The position numbers were made by a program, and so were the translations under genes. A stretch of 64,000 nt of DNA from assembly GCF_033239625.1 (NCBI RefSeq), contig NZ_BTCK01000009.1, positions 1 to 64,000 of the forward strand, given 5' to 3'. Below the pieces are notes generated by a model. That model had not been told where the DNA came from. It was given only the letters and a program-made list of their open reading frames with translations, and did no database searches. Below are positions 16,470-25,799 of this stretch, piece after piece. The stretch comes from Paenibacillus_T sp033239625 (GTDB lineage: Bacteria > Bacillota > Bacilli > Paenibacillales > Paenibacillaceae). Within the stretch, counting starts at the first letter, position 1. Each line of letters begins with the position of its first letter.

Positions 16470-17564
16470 ATGAATAGACCAAATGAGATGCGACCGCTTG
16501 TTTGGGCGGCGACGGCTTGCGATTCGATCATAAGCCGCTATGCGCCAATCGAGCTGCCGCCAGCGCATCGCTGGCATTACCACCAGGGCGTATTTCTGTG
16601 CGGGATGGAGATGCTCGCAAGAGCAGTTTCGGAGGAGCGGTACTCGCGCTACATCCAGGGCTATGTCGACGAGCTGGTAGATGCGAACGGAAACCTGTAT
16701 TTCGCTCGCGATGAGCTGGATGCGATCCAGGCTGGATTGCTGTTGTTCGATCTCGATGCCAGAGTAGGCGGGGGAGGCAAATATCGAGCAGCTGCCGGCA
16801 AGCTTCGCCGTTTATTCGATACGTTGAATCGCAACTCCGAGGGCGGCTTCTGGCATAAGGACAAATATCCTTATCAAATGTGGCTGGACGGCCTCTATAT
16901 GGGCGGGGTGTTCGCGCTTAAGTATGCGAACGCGTTCGGTGACCATGAGCTGCGCGATATGGTGCTTCATCAGGAACGGCTCATGCGGCGCTTCATGTCA
17001 GACGAACGTACGGGCCTGCTGTTCCACGCTTGGGACGAGTCTCGCAGCATGTCATGGGCGGACTCGGACACCGGCTGCTCGCCGGAATTGTGGGGACGAT
17101 CGTTGGGTTGGTATGGGCTTGCACTATCCCAGTTTATCGATTGCCTGCCTGAAGGTCATGCTGGACGGGCAGAGCTGTCCCAAGCGCTTGCTCGCTTCGT
17201 TCGGTCGATCATTCAATTCCAAGATCCGAACAGCGGATTATGGTTCCAAGTCGTGGATAAAGGCCACCTTCATGACAATTGGCTGGAAACTTCCTGTTCT
17301 TGTTTATTCATCTACGCTATCGCCAAAGCCGTTAAGCTGGGCATCGTGCCAGACAGCTGCGCGGAAGCGGCAGTGCGAGGGTATTATGGCTTGTTCGATT
17401 TCGTAAAGACAGATGAGGCTGGACAGTTCGTGTTATCCGGCATCTGCATCGGCACTTCGGCTGGCGATTACAACAACTATGTAACGCGGCCCACAAGCGA
17501 GAATGATCTACATGGCGTTGGCGCGTTCGTAATGGCTTGCGTAGAGGTTGAATCACTCGTATAA
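16470..17564 (+). CDS. Glycoside hydrolase family 105/88 (unsaturated glucuronyl or rhamnogalacturonyl hydrolase)
   Basis: A 364-aa cytosolic (alpha/alpha)6-barrel enzyme like YteR of Bacillus subtilis. It removes the 4,5-unsaturated uronic acid from oligosaccharides made by polysaccharide lyases. The catalytic acid is the aspartate of MWLDGLYMGG (D140, equivalent to D143 in YteR). Other conserved pieces are HAWDES, WGRSLGWYG, WLETSCSCLF and the C-terminal GVGAFVMACVE. No signal peptide is present, in line with hydrolysis after import. It is the last gene of the transporter operon and tells what the importer carries: probably unsaturated pectin/rhamnogalacturonan disaccharides, although some family members act on other uronic-acid sugars. 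Confidence 0.9.
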   Translation: MNRPNEMRPLVWAATACDSIISRYAPIELPPAHRWHYHQGVFLCGMEMLARAVSEERYSRYIQGYVDELVDANGNLYFARDELDAIQAGLLLFDLDARVGGGGKYRAAAGKLRRLFDTLNRNSEGGFWHKDKYPYQMWLDGLYMGGVFALKYANAFGDHELRDMVLHQERLMRRFMSDERTGLLFHAWDESRSMSWADSDTGCSPELWGRSLGWYGLALSQFIDCLPEGHAGRAELSQALARFVRSIIQFQDPNSGLWFQVVDKGHLHDNWLETSCSCLFIYAIAKAVKLGIVPDSCAEAAVRGYYGLFDFVKTDEAGQFVLSGICIGTSAGDYNNYVTRPTSENDLHGVGAFVMACVEVESLV

Positions 17565-17598
17565 TAAACCCATAATTGAATCGAACGTGACGGGAAAG

Positions 17599-17647
17599 AA
17601 TCCCGGTATACTGCGCAGTGGGCTGCGTAATATGCCGGGATTTTTCT
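17599..17647 (+). terminator. Terminator of the sugar operon
   Basis: AATCCCGG pairs with CCGGGATT, with inner pairing CTGCGCAG to CTGCG, followed by TTTTTCTTG. Confidence 0.8.
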
Positions 17648-17667
17648 TGTTTCAATAAGGAGGTTGA

Positions 17668-19275
17668 ATGGTGGGCATGGAACAAGATCAATCCACGATG
17701 CAAGTTGGCATGGGCGACCGAACATTGGAAGCGGGCATGATGATCGGGGGCCGATATCGAATTGCGGGCATTATTGGTCAAGGCGGGATGGGTGTCGTCT
17801 ATGCGGCGGAGGATACGCGTCTGCAGGGCAAGCTTCGCGCTGTCAAGGCGGCAGGCCGGCACGGGTTCGACTATGACCAGTGCGCCGAAGAGGCGCGCAT
17901 GCTGATGAGGCTGAGCCACCCGAACGTGCCTCAAATCGTCGACTATTTTCCTCCGGATCATATGGGGTTTGAATATGTCGTGATGGACTATGTCCACGGC
18001 GAAACCGTCGCGCAGCGGCTCAGTCGTTATCAAGGACGAATGCCGGTCGAGGAAATCGTCTCCATCGGGATTCAGTTATGCGACGCACTCTCTTATCTCC
18101 ATGAACAGACGCCGCAGATCATTCATCGCGACCTGAAACCATCGAATGTCATGATAGATAAGCATGGACATGTTCGATTGATAGATTTTGGGATTGCCCG
18201 CTTCTATAAAGAAGGGGGGCGGTTCGATACCGTATTGCTCGGCACTCCTGGCTTCGCTGCGCCAGAACAGGAGGGAGGCAGTCAGAGTGATGCACGTACC
18301 GATGTTTACGGGCTTGGCGCACTGCTGTATTTCCTCCTGAGCGGCGGAATTACATATGCAGCGGGGAATACACGCCAGTTATTCGAATCGTCAGACCTTG
18401 AACTTGATGTTCCGCCGTCATTGCTCGCAGCGGTTCAGCGAATGCTGCTTGCGAATCCATCCATGCGATTTGCTGCGATGCGACAGGTTGAAGAGGCGCT
18501 TACGGATGCGATGCCGATCGGACGATCGATGAATCGAATGCTGGGAGGCCGTAATCACAGCAGGAGGCTGCCCAATCTATCGGTCGTTCTATCGTCTGCA
18601 CCGGGAGCGGGCGCTACCTTCGTGACGATGACGTTAGCTCGTTTGTTGGCAGGCAGCGGTACGGCTGTCTCCGCGATCGAATCGACAGGCAGCAGGCCAG
18701 AGTGGCATGCATGGCTGAATGGCACTCGAGATGGAGGGACTGTTCATCCTGCTTCGGATGGCGTGTATTATCGAATGGAGCAGCCGAGACTGGATTGGTA
18801 CTGCCAATCGCCGGATAGGCCGCCCTCCCATGCGGATGAGGAGGCTTCGTTTCGTCTGCTCGTAGAGCAGTCCTCGAGTATACGTAAGTCGCTGCTTGAT
18901 CTGTCATCGGACTGGCATGAGCGAAGTAATCTTGGATGGCTGGGCAAAGCTTCTACTATAATCATTGTTGCCGATCCGAATCCGGCCAAATGGTCCGCAG
19001 TTCGGATGCGCCAGTTGATGAACGAATTGGCTGCTGCTCGCGAAGATGGGGCGAAGGTATTATGGGTTGCGAATAAGGATGTGAAGTTCGCTGCGCGAAC
19101 GGAATGGCTGGCGATGTTTCCCGAGCAGCCAGCGGCTTCGGTGCCCTGCATTCCACATGAGGAATGGATAAAACTGCTGTGGGATGGGCGATGGGTAACG
19201 GATGTACCTGCGTATCGTCGAGCATTGACCGCTTCCTTACAGCAAGCGATTCGTGTCATAATCGGCGAGAAATGA
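17668..19275 (+). CDS. Cytosolic serine/threonine kinase with a degenerate P-loop C-terminal domain
   Basis: A 535-aa protein in two parts. Residues about 30-285 are a Hanks-type kinase: glycine loop IIGQGGMGVVY, lysine K60 (AVKAA), catalytic loop IIHRDLKPSN with D155, DFG as LIDFGIARF and FAAPEQ. Unlike PknB-type kinases it has no transmembrane segment and no PASTA repeats. From about residue 303 a second domain starts NLSVVLSSAPGAGATFVTM, shaped like the first strand and P-loop of ParA/MinD/CpaE-type ATPases, but the Walker lysine is absent (GAGAT). It may therefore be a pseudo-ATPase sensing module. AAGGAGG precedes the ATG by 4 nt; GTG 17671 is an alternative start. The neighbours do not reveal a substrate. 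Confidence 0.85.
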   Translation: MVGMEQDQSTMQVGMGDRTLEAGMMIGGRYRIAGIIGQGGMGVVYAAEDTRLQGKLRAVKAAGRHGFDYDQCAEEARMLMRLSHPNVPQIVDYFPPDHMGFEYVVMDYVHGETVAQRLSRYQGRMPVEEIVSIGIQLCDALSYLHEQTPQIIHRDLKPSNVMIDKHGHVRLIDFGIARFYKEGGRFDTVLLGTPGFAAPEQEGGSQSDARTDVYGLGALLYFLLSGGITYAAGNTRQLFESSDLELDVPPSLLAAVQRMLLANPSMRFAAMRQVEEALTDAMPIGRSMNRMLGGRNHSRRLPNLSVVLSSAPGAGATFVTMTLARLLAGSGTAVSAIESTGSRPEWHAWLNGTRDGGTVHPASDGVYYRMEQPRLDWYCQSPDRPPSHADEEASFRLLVEQSSSIRKSLLDLSSDWHERSNLGWLGKASTIIIVADPNPAKWSAVRMRQLMNELAAAREDGAKVLWVANKDVKFAARTEWLAMFPEQPAASVPCIPHEEWIKLLWDGRWVTDVPAYRRALTASLQQAIRVIIGEK

Positions 19276-19396
19276 CAGCATCTGCGGCATTTGGTCATCC
19301 ACAACGTTGCTTCGATATGGTACAATAAGTCCGGCGCATGCATGCTTCAAGGCGCATTTTTACAACCATATTAGATGAAGAAACGGAGTTTAATAC

Positions 19397-20950
19397 ATGA
19401 GTTTATTGACTGTCGAAGATTTGTCGCATAATTTTGGAGATCGGACGCTATTCAAGAACGTGTCTTTCCGGCTGCTTGCTGGAGAACATGTCGGACTTGT
19501 CGGAGCGAATGGCACAGGCAAATCGACAATGATGAATATTTTAACGGGATCGCTCCTGAAGGATAGCGGCCGCGTGGAGTGGACGCCGAAGGTCCGTTAC
19601 GGTTATTTGGACCAGCATACGAAGCTGACGCCAGGGAAGACGATTCGCGATGTGCTGAAGGATGCATTCCTTCCGCTGCTCGAGCTGGAACAAGAACTGA
19701 ATGATATCGCCGGTCAGATGGCCGACGCAGATCCGGATACATTGGAGCAGCTCCTGGAGCGCATGGGCGAAATTCAAGAAGCGCTGGATATCGGCGACTT
19801 CTATATGCTGGACGTGAAGGTAGAAGAGATGGCTAATGGCCTCGGTCTTAATGCGATCGGATTGGATCGCGATGTTTCTGCGTTGTCCGGCGGTCAGCGC
19901 ACGAAGGTATTGCTGGCGAAGCTGCTGCTTGAGAAGCCGACCGTTCTGCTGCTCGACGAGCCTACCAACTATTTGGACGAAGAGCATATTACGTGGCTGA
20001 CGAACTATCTGCAGAACTATCCATACGCATTCATGCTTATTTCCCATGAAACGAGCTTCATGAATGCGGTGGTTGACGTTGTTTACCACCTCGAATTCGC
20101 ACGTTTGACGCGTTATTCGGGCAACTACGAGAAATTCCTCCAAATGGCCGATATTAATAAAAATCAACATATTGATGCTTACGAGAAGCAGCAGGAGTTT
20201 ATTAAGAAACAGGAGGACTTTATTCAGCGCAATAAAGCCCGCTATTCGACATCCGGCCGCGCGAAGTCTCGTGAGAAGCAGTTGGACCGCATTGAGCGGA
20301 TTGATAAACCGGAAGAAGCGCAGAAGCCGACGTTCGGCTTCAAGGAAGCTCGCACGAGCGGCAAGACCGTATTCGAGGCCAAAGGATTGTCGATCGGCTA
20401 TGATCGTCCGCTGCTGCCGAAGATGGATGTGCTGATCGAGCGCGGCGACAAGGTCGCGATCGTTGGCTGCAACGGCGTCGGCAAGTCGACGCTGCTGAAG
20501 ACGATTCTTGGCGTCATCGAACCGCTCGAAGGCAAGACGTACCGCGGCGACTTCCTGCACCCGGCTTATTTTGCCCAAGAAGTGAAAGCTCCAGGCATTA
20601 CGCCGCTTGACGATGTATGGAACGAGTTCTCGAACTTGAACCAACACGAAGTACGTGCTGCACTTGCACGCTGCGGTCTTAAGAACGAGCACATCACACG
20701 TTCGCTCAATCAGCTCAGCGGTGGCGAGCAGGCGAAAGTTCGTCTGTGCAAGCTGATGATGCGCGAGAGCAACTGGATTCTGTTCGACGAACCGACGAAC
20801 CACTTGGACGTTGTGGCGAAGGAAGAATTGAAGCGCGCGCTGAAGGAATTCAAAGGCACTGTCATCCTCGTTTCCCATGAACCTGACTTCTATGAAGATT
20901 GGGTCACGAAAACTTGGGATGTCGAATCGTGGTCGCTTCAGCCGCATTAA
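19397..20950 (+). CDS. ABC-F family ATPase (YkpA/YbiT-like)
   Basis: A 517-aa soluble protein with two ABC domains and no membrane segments. Domain 1 has GANGTGKST, LSGGQRTK and LLLDEPTNYLD; domain 2 has GCNGVGKST, LSGGEQAK and ILFDEPTNHLD. The linker between them is charged and helical, as expected for the P-site tRNA-interaction motif region. ABC-F proteins act on ribosomes; the YkpA/YbiT group is a housekeeping translation factor rather than a classic antibiotic-resistance protein. An extended -10 (TGG TACAAT, 19318-19326) lies upstream, so it probably has its own transcript. Confidence 0.9.
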   Translation: MSLLTVEDLSHNFGDRTLFKNVSFRLLAGEHVGLVGANGTGKSTMMNILTGSLLKDSGRVEWTPKVRYGYLDQHTKLTPGKTIRDVLKDAFLPLLELEQELNDIAGQMADADPDTLEQLLERMGEIQEALDIGDFYMLDVKVEEMANGLGLNAIGLDRDVSALSGGQRTKVLLAKLLLEKPTVLLLDEPTNYLDEEHITWLTNYLQNYPYAFMLISHETSFMNAVVDVVYHLEFARLTRYSGNYEKFLQMADINKNQHIDAYEKQQEFIKKQEDFIQRNKARYSTSGRAKSREKQLDRIERIDKPEEAQKPTFGFKEARTSGKTVFEAKGLSIGYDRPLLPKMDVLIERGDKVAIVGCNGVGKSTLLKTILGVIEPLEGKTYRGDFLHPAYFAQEVKAPGITPLDDVWNEFSNLNQHEVRAALARCGLKNEHITRSLNQLSGGEQAKVRLCKLMMRESNWILFDEPTNHLDVVAKEELKRALKEFKGTVILVSHEPDFYEDWVTKTWDVESWSLQPH

Positions 20951-21011
20951 GGCATACTAATTGTATAATTGCGCGATAAACCTCAGAGAACAGAGAGCAG
21001 GTGAAGCTTAC

Positions 21012-21710
21012 TTGAATGAACGAATTCTGGTTATTGAAGACGAAGAAGGCATATCGCGTGTCCTTCAGCTGGAGCTGGAGCATGAGAGTTATACGGTAGG
21101 AGTCGCTGGCGATGGCCGAACCGGACTCGAAATGGCACAAACCGGCAATTGGGATTTGGTGCTGCTCGATGTGATGCTTCCCGGCTTGAATGGGATCGAG
21201 GTTCTTCGTCGTCTGCGGCAGGGCGGGAACACTGTTCCCGTCATTCTGCTGACAGCAAGAGATACCGTTCCCGATAAAGTAAGCGGCTTCGAGCATGGGG
21301 CAAGCGACTACGTCACGAAGCCGTTCGCGATGGAAGAGCTGCTTGCGCGCGTTCGGAACATCCTTCGCATATTCGCGCAGCACTCGAAGGAAGTTGAAGG
21401 GTCCGACCTTATCAAGGTCGGCGACCTGACGATCGAGCTTCGCACGCGGAAGGTTTTCCGCAAGGAACTGGCAGTCGATTTGACGCCGCGCGAATTCGAG
21501 CTGCTTGTCTATTTGGCCGAGCATAAGAATGAGGAGAAGTCGCGTGAGGATATTTTGTCCGAGGTATGGGGCTACGATTTCATCGGCGAGACGAACTTGG
21601 TCGATGTGTATATCCGATACTTGCGGCAGAAAATCGACAAAGGGTTCCGCTATAAGCTCATCCATACCGTCCGCGGTGTAGGCTATATGCTGAAGGAGCC
21701 GAATGGATGA
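21012..21710 (+). CDS. OmpR-family response regulator
   Basis: A 232-aa two-component regulator. The receiver starts ERILVIEDEEG, with phospho-acceptor D53 in LVLLDVMLPG and the conserved lysine in YVTKPF. The C-terminal winged helix is LTPREFELLVYLAEH through LIHTVRGVGYML. The TTG at 21012 is chosen because AGGTGA lies 8 nt upstream; the ATG at 20961 would add 17 unusual residues before the receiver strand. Its end overlaps the kinase start by ATGA. The pair resembles the ArlRS/YkoGH group by sequence pattern, but the signal is not known. Confidence 0.92.
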   Translation: MNERILVIEDEEGISRVLQLELEHESYTVGVAGDGRTGLEMAQTGNWDLVLLDVMLPGLNGIEVLRRLRQGGNTVPVILLTARDTVPDKVSGFEHGASDYVTKPFAMEELLARVRNILRIFAQHSKEVEGSDLIKVGDLTIELRTRKVFRKELAVDLTPREFELLVYLAEHKNEEKSREDILSEVWGYDFIGETNLVDVYIRYLRQKIDKGFRYKLIHTVRGVGYMLKEPNG

Positions 21711-23065
21711 CGCTTCGCAAACGATATACGTTATTCACGATTTTCTGGATTATCTTCATTCTGCTGCTATTCAACATCTTCGTGTACTTGTTCGTTATTA
21801 ATATTACGACTCGCAGCGAAGAGCAGTCGCTGACCGATAAGGTGAAGCTGCTGCTGGAGAATACGCATCCTCAACAGTTGGCGACCTATAAGAATCCCGG
21901 GCTGCTCAACGATTTCTATAACGTCAACGAGCTCATTCGCATCGTGTCGCCGTCGGGCGAAATTTGGAGCGAGGAAGGCTCGGACAAGGAGCTGCTCAGT
22001 CAGCCGGCGGTCTATTACCGTTCGCATGATTCGGGTCTCATGACGATTGGCGGCAAGAGAGTGCTGTACATGCGTGTACCGCTATATGAAGGACCGATTC
22101 AGGTCGCGAGCATGGAAATTATGCGTAAGATGAATACGCTCGATACGTATTTGCAAATTCTCGTTGTCGCTCTCGCCGTCACGAGTGCCGGCGCGATACT
22201 GTTCGCCATATTCGGTACGTATTGGTTCACTTCACGGTTGACCTCTCCTATTCAGCAGATGGTATCAACCATGCGTGAGATTGACCGAAGCGGCAAGCTG
22301 CGCAAAATCGAATCCAAACCCGAAGACGATTCAGCCGAGATGCAGCAGTTGGTACGGGCGTTCAACCAGATGATCGAGCGGCTTGATCGAACCTTCGCTC
22401 GTCAGAAGCAGTTCGTTGCCGATGCCTCGCATGAGCTGAAGACGCCGCTTACGGTTATCGGCAGTTACGCCGGGATGCTGAAGCGCTGGGGCAGAGATGA
22501 TGCCGCTGTGCGAGATGAAGCGATTGAATCGATTGCGCGGGAAGTAGAACGGCTGCAGAACTTGACGAAGTCCATGCTTACGCTTGCTGATGCAGAGCAG
22601 GAAGATTGGCTGAACTTGGAGTCGTTCGACCTTGTGCCGATTGTGGACGAGCTGTCCGAGATGATGCATGTCACCTTCAACCGGACGGTAAGAGTGAATG
22701 CAGCGAGCGGCAGCGTGTTCATGAAGGGTGATCGGGATAAGATCCGTCAATTGTTCGTTATTCTGATCGATAACGCAATCAAATATAGTAAAGACACGAT
22801 CGACGTCACCGTAAGCTCTGTGAAGCAGACGGTTCGTGTATACGTGACGGACAAAGGGATCGGCATTCCAGAGAACGAAATTCCGTATTTGTTCGAGCGG
22901 TTCTATCGTGTCGATGGCGCTCGCAGCCGCGCGACAGGCGGGGTCGGTCTCGGCTTGTCGATTGCGAAACGTATCGTCGATCTGCACGAGGGGCAGATTG
23001 ATGTGATGAGTAAACCAGGACACGGAACGACGATCATGCTGCAATTCCCGCAACGCAAAGGATAG
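21707..23065 (+). CDS. Sensor histidine kinase, partner of the upstream regulator
   Basis: A 452-aa membrane kinase. The first transmembrane segment is in the N-terminal 30 residues (IFWIIFILLLFNIFVYLFV), about 120 residues face outside, and a second segment (ILVVALAVTSAGAILFAIF) leads to HAMP. The dimerisation helix carries H242 in SHELKTPLTVIGSYAG. The ATPase has N box DNAIKYSK, G1 DKGIGIPENE, F box LFERFYRVD and G2 GVGLGLSI. It phosphorylates the OmpR-type regulator encoded 4 nt upstream in overlap. The extracellular part shows no domain I can name. Confidence 0.93.
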   Translation: MTLRKRYTLFTIFWIIFILLLFNIFVYLFVINITTRSEEQSLTDKVKLLLENTHPQQLATYKNPGLLNDFYNVNELIRIVSPSGEIWSEEGSDKELLSQPAVYYRSHDSGLMTIGGKRVLYMRVPLYEGPIQVASMEIMRKMNTLDTYLQILVVALAVTSAGAILFAIFGTYWFTSRLTSPIQQMVSTMREIDRSGKLRKIESKPEDDSAEMQQLVRAFNQMIERLDRTFARQKQFVADASHELKTPLTVIGSYAGMLKRWGRDDAAVRDEAIESIAREVERLQNLTKSMLTLADAEQEDWLNLESFDLVPIVDELSEMMHVTFNRTVRVNAASGSVFMKGDRDKIRQLFVILIDNAIKYSKDTIDVTVSSVKQTVRVYVTDKGIGIPENEIPYLFERFYRVDGARSRATGGVGLGLSIAKRIVDLHEGQIDVMSKPGHGTTIMLQFPQRKG

Positions 23066-23402
23066 TATATTGTTGTTGTGGACTAGAGGCTCTGCTTACC
23101 TATTCGGATGAGACCAAATGGGCGGGCAGAGTCTTTATCATGTGAAGGCTATATGTAATAAAGTAAGGTTGGAGCTGCTGCTAGCGCGTGTTCAAAAAGT
23201 CGGGTTTTCGTCCGCTGAGAAGATTCTCCGAAGGTGAACGCAAGCTTCGACGTCGAAAAGGCTTCCTGACTCTCTTCGTGATCAAGATGACTTTTTGAAC
23301 AACCTCTATAAGGCATGGTTATACAAAAAAAAACGACAAACCTCGGACCCGCATGCTGATGCATGAAGCGTGTTTGCCGTTCTTGCTTGGGATGGAGCGC
23401 GA
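23066..23402. other. Intergenic region with a MITE-like repeat
   Basis: Between the histidine kinase and the convergent NlpC/P60 gene there is no gene. A weak stem (GCTCTGC 23090s with GCAGAG near 23128) followed by TCTTTA may end the kinase transcript. The rest is the 113-bp element listed separately and a short A-rich stretch. Confidence 0.6.
23189..23301. mobile_element. MITE-like element with perfect 13-bp terminal inverted repeats
   Basis: TGTTCAAAAAGTC (23189-23201) and GACTTTTTGAACA (23289-23301) are exact reverse complements that bound a 113-bp non-coding stretch, which itself has a TTCGACGTCGAA palindrome. From memory, similar GTTCAAAAAGTC ends are common in Paenibacillus genomes. 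No transposase and no obvious target duplication are present, so it is a non-autonomous element or a repeat of another kind. Confidence 0.6.
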
Positions 23403-23891
23403 TTACTTGATGACTCGACGCGCAGTAATATAGTTCTTCGTCCAATAGGTCGAAGTGAGGTTCGAGATCGTAACGCCGGAGCTTGTTGCAGCATGCAGAA
23501 TCTTGTTGTTGCCCGCGTAAATGGCAACATGAGCGACATTCGAGCTGCTGTCTGAGCTGAAGAAGACAAGATCGCCCTTGCTCAGATAACCTTTCGCTAC
23601 CTTCGTGCCTTCAGTCGCTTGTTCTTTGGACGTACGTGGAAGTGTAATTCCGTTCTCCTTGAATATGTATTGCGTAAACGAGGAGCAATCGAATGCATAT
23701 GTGGCACCGCTCGGAGCGCCGAAGCGGTATGGGATACCAAGATAATCTTTACCAGTCGACAATACTTCTTCCGCTTTAGGTGTTGCTGCTGATGCTTGAC
23801 CTGTAAATCCGAGCCCTAATGAGGATAAGCCAATAGTTGCACCCAGCACAACGCTGACGATAGTCTTCAGCCATGGTTTGTTTGTTTTCAT
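23403..23891 (-). CDS. Secreted NlpC/P60 cell-wall endopeptidase
   Basis: A 162-aa exported cysteine peptidase. The signal peptide (MKTNKPWLKTIVSVVLGA...) ends near QASA at residue 35. The NlpC/P60 domain has the catalytic triad C69 (FDCSSFTQYIF), H121 (HVAIYAG) and H133 (ILHAAT). No LysM or SH3 binding domain precedes it, so it is the minimal single-domain form. Members cut the D-gamma-glutamyl-meso-diaminopimelate link of peptidoglycan stem peptides. GGAGGG lies 6 nt before the ATG. It is a single-gene unit convergent with the kinase operon. Confidence 0.93.
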   Translation of the reverse strand: MKTNKPWLKTIVSVVLGATIGLSSLGLGFTGQASAATPKAEEVLSTGKDYLGIPYRFGAPSGATYAFDCSSFTQYIFKENGITLPRTSKEQATEGTKVAKGYLSKGDLVFFSSDSSSNVAHVAIYAGNNKILHAATSSGVTISNLTSTYWTKNYITARRVIK

Positions 23892-24078
23892 GTTGTCCCT
23901 CCACCGTTAGACTAAGCATTTGCTGGATTAACTATAACACAGCCTTCATCTCCTAACGTTTTCCACGGAACGCGGAAAGTGGGGCTACTACACGGTTTAC
24001 GGCGTTTTATGAAAGTTCAGTGAGAAAATTCTCATGTTCATATGAGCATAATGAGAGCAAATGAGAGGAAGTTTGCGC

Positions 24079-24864
24079 ATGACAAGGTTGACTTTTCGCG
24101 GTACAGGAGATTCCATGGGCGTTCCTCGCGTTTACTGCGACTGTGAGGTATGTAATGAGGCTCGTTTAACTGGCGAGAATCGCAGATTTCGCTCCGTGCT
24201 TCAGATTGAAGACGAGGAGCTCGGTGAGCTCGGTCAGATGTGGATTGACTGCGGTCCGGACTGGGGACGTCAGATGGAAGCGGCAGGCGTTAGGGCGCCA
24301 GAGCGGATGCTCATTACGCATGCTCACTTTGACCATATCGGCGGATTGGTTGAGTGGGCGGATGCGTGCCGCTGGTTGGAGCAGCAAGGAGAAGCTTATT
24401 CGCCTGCCGAGGTGATTAATGAGATTAACAGTCGGTTCCCCTGGCTGAACAAACAAATTGATTTTCGCAAGGCTGACGATGGATTAACGTTTGGCGGCTG
24501 GCAGGTGAAAACGTGGAAGGTGTGTCACGGGAAGAACGGCTATTCCTATGCCTATCGGTTCGACCATAATGCGACGGGCCGCGCATGGGCTTATTGCTCG
24601 GATGCGATTGCGCTGACGGAAGAGCAGCGTGAGCCGTTGTATGGTTTGGATTTGTTGATCCTTGGAACGAGCTTCTATGAAGAGCCTTATCCATTCGACA
24701 CTCGATCGGTTTATGATGTGAAGGAAGCGCTCGTATTGCTCGCGGAGCTTACGCCGAAGCGGACCGTGTTTACCCATATGTCGCATGACCTTGATCTGAG
24801 GCGGGACTATGGATTGCCAGAAGGTGTACAGTTCGCACGGACCGGTATGACAGTCAATATTTAA
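24079..24864 (+). CDS. PhnP-like metallo-beta-lactamase-fold hydrolase
   Basis: A 261-aa metallohydrolase. It begins with the PhnP-type signature FRGTGDSMGVPRVYCDCEVC, whose cysteines help bind an extra zinc, followed by THAHFDHIGG (main metal motif), CSDAIAL and FTHMSHD. PhnP cleaves cyclic ribose phosphates made by carbon-phosphorus lyase. No other phn genes lie next to it, so it may serve another cyclic phosphodiester. Start ATG 24079 has GAGAGGAAG about 8 nt upstream; the earlier ATG at 24061 has none. Confidence 0.83.
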   Translation: MTRLTFRGTGDSMGVPRVYCDCEVCNEARLTGENRRFRSVLQIEDEELGELGQMWIDCGPDWGRQMEAAGVRAPERMLITHAHFDHIGGLVEWADACRWLEQQGEAYSPAEVINEINSRFPWLNKQIDFRKADDGLTFGGWQVKTWKVCHGKNGYSYAYRFDHNATGRAWAYCSDAIALTEEQREPLYGLDLLILGTSFYEEPYPFDTRSVYDVKEALVLLAELTPKRTVFTHMSHDLDLRRDYGLPEGVQFARTGMTVNI

Positions 24865-25016
24865 CGCTTCTACTTAATGACGTGAAATAAACGCTATGAT
24901 TTACGGAAATTGTCGTCTTGCGCTGTCGCTAGGACGCGTTTACAATGATCTTTGGACGACACCGACTAGTGCACGTCGGTCGAACAGAATCGGAGGCAAT
25001 GAGAGCGGAAGTGGAC

Positions 25017-25799
25017 ATGGACATTTTTGGCGTGTTCAGTATTATTGGTACGATTGCGTTCGCGGTCAGCGGCGCCATCGTCGCGATGGAGGAAGAGTAC
25101 GATATTCTCGGCGTGTTCGTGCTTGGTCTCGTAACGGCTTTTGGCGGTGGTGTGGTGCGTAACGTACTAATCGGCATTCCTGTATCAACCTTATGGAGTC
25201 AAGGGGAGCTGTTCAAGATTGCACTCATCTCGATGACGATTGCATTCATCTTGCCCATTTCTTGGCTGAATCGTTGGCGGAGAAGCGAAGCGTTCTTCGA
25301 TGCGATTGGTTTATCTGCATTCGCTATTCAAGGTGCGTTGTATGCAACGCAGATCGGTCATCCGGTAAGCGCGGTTTTGGTTGCAGCGATGCTGACAGGT
25401 ATTGGCGGCGGTATTATCCGCGACGTGCTTGCTGGGCGCAAGCCGCTCGTCCTTCGCGACGAGATTTATGCCGTGTGGGCGATGCTCGCGGGTCTATGCA
25501 TTTATAACAAATGGTTCGAGTCAACGATTGAGCTGTTAACGTTGTTTGCTATCATTATTATTCTTCGGATGCTGTCGGTACACTTCCACTGGCGCCTGCC
25601 GCGCCGCTCGCTGAAACATGCATTCGCGCAATCGGTCTACGACCGTCCGGAGCAGCCACAATCGCAACCGCAAACAGAGCGGGCTACGACAGAGAAGCAG
25701 ATGGATGCTCCAGTAGAGCTTAAGACTGCTGCGAAGATCAAACCTGCGTTAGGCAATCCGTTTGGCGCTTTGGTTAGAAAAGGATGGTGGAATCGTTGA
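25017..25799 (+). CDS. Trimeric intracellular cation (TRIC) channel family protein
   Basis: A roughly 260-aa inner-membrane protein of the TRIC/UPF0126 family. Two internal repeats each carry the glycine-arginine motif: GGGVVRNVLIG and GGGIIRDVLAG. Seven hydrophobic segments end near residue 195, followed by a charged, Gln-rich soluble tail that is longer than usual. Prokaryotic TRIC proteins form homotrimeric potassium-permeable channels. ATG 25017 has GGAAG 5 nt upstream; ATG 24999 follows a GGAGG that is too close. The last codons overlap the phosphatase start, linking the two. Confidence 0.85.
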   Translation: MDIFGVFSIIGTIAFAVSGAIVAMEEEYDILGVFVLGLVTAFGGGVVRNVLIGIPVSTLWSQGELFKIALISMTIAFILPISWLNRWRRSEAFFDAIGLSAFAIQGALYATQIGHPVSAVLVAAMLTGIGGGIIRDVLAGRKPLVLRDEIYAVWAMLAGLCIYNKWFESTIELLTLFAIIIILRMLSVHFHWRLPRRSLKHAFAQSVYDRPEQPQSQPQTERATTEKQMDAPVELKTAAKIKPALGNPFGALVRKGWWNR

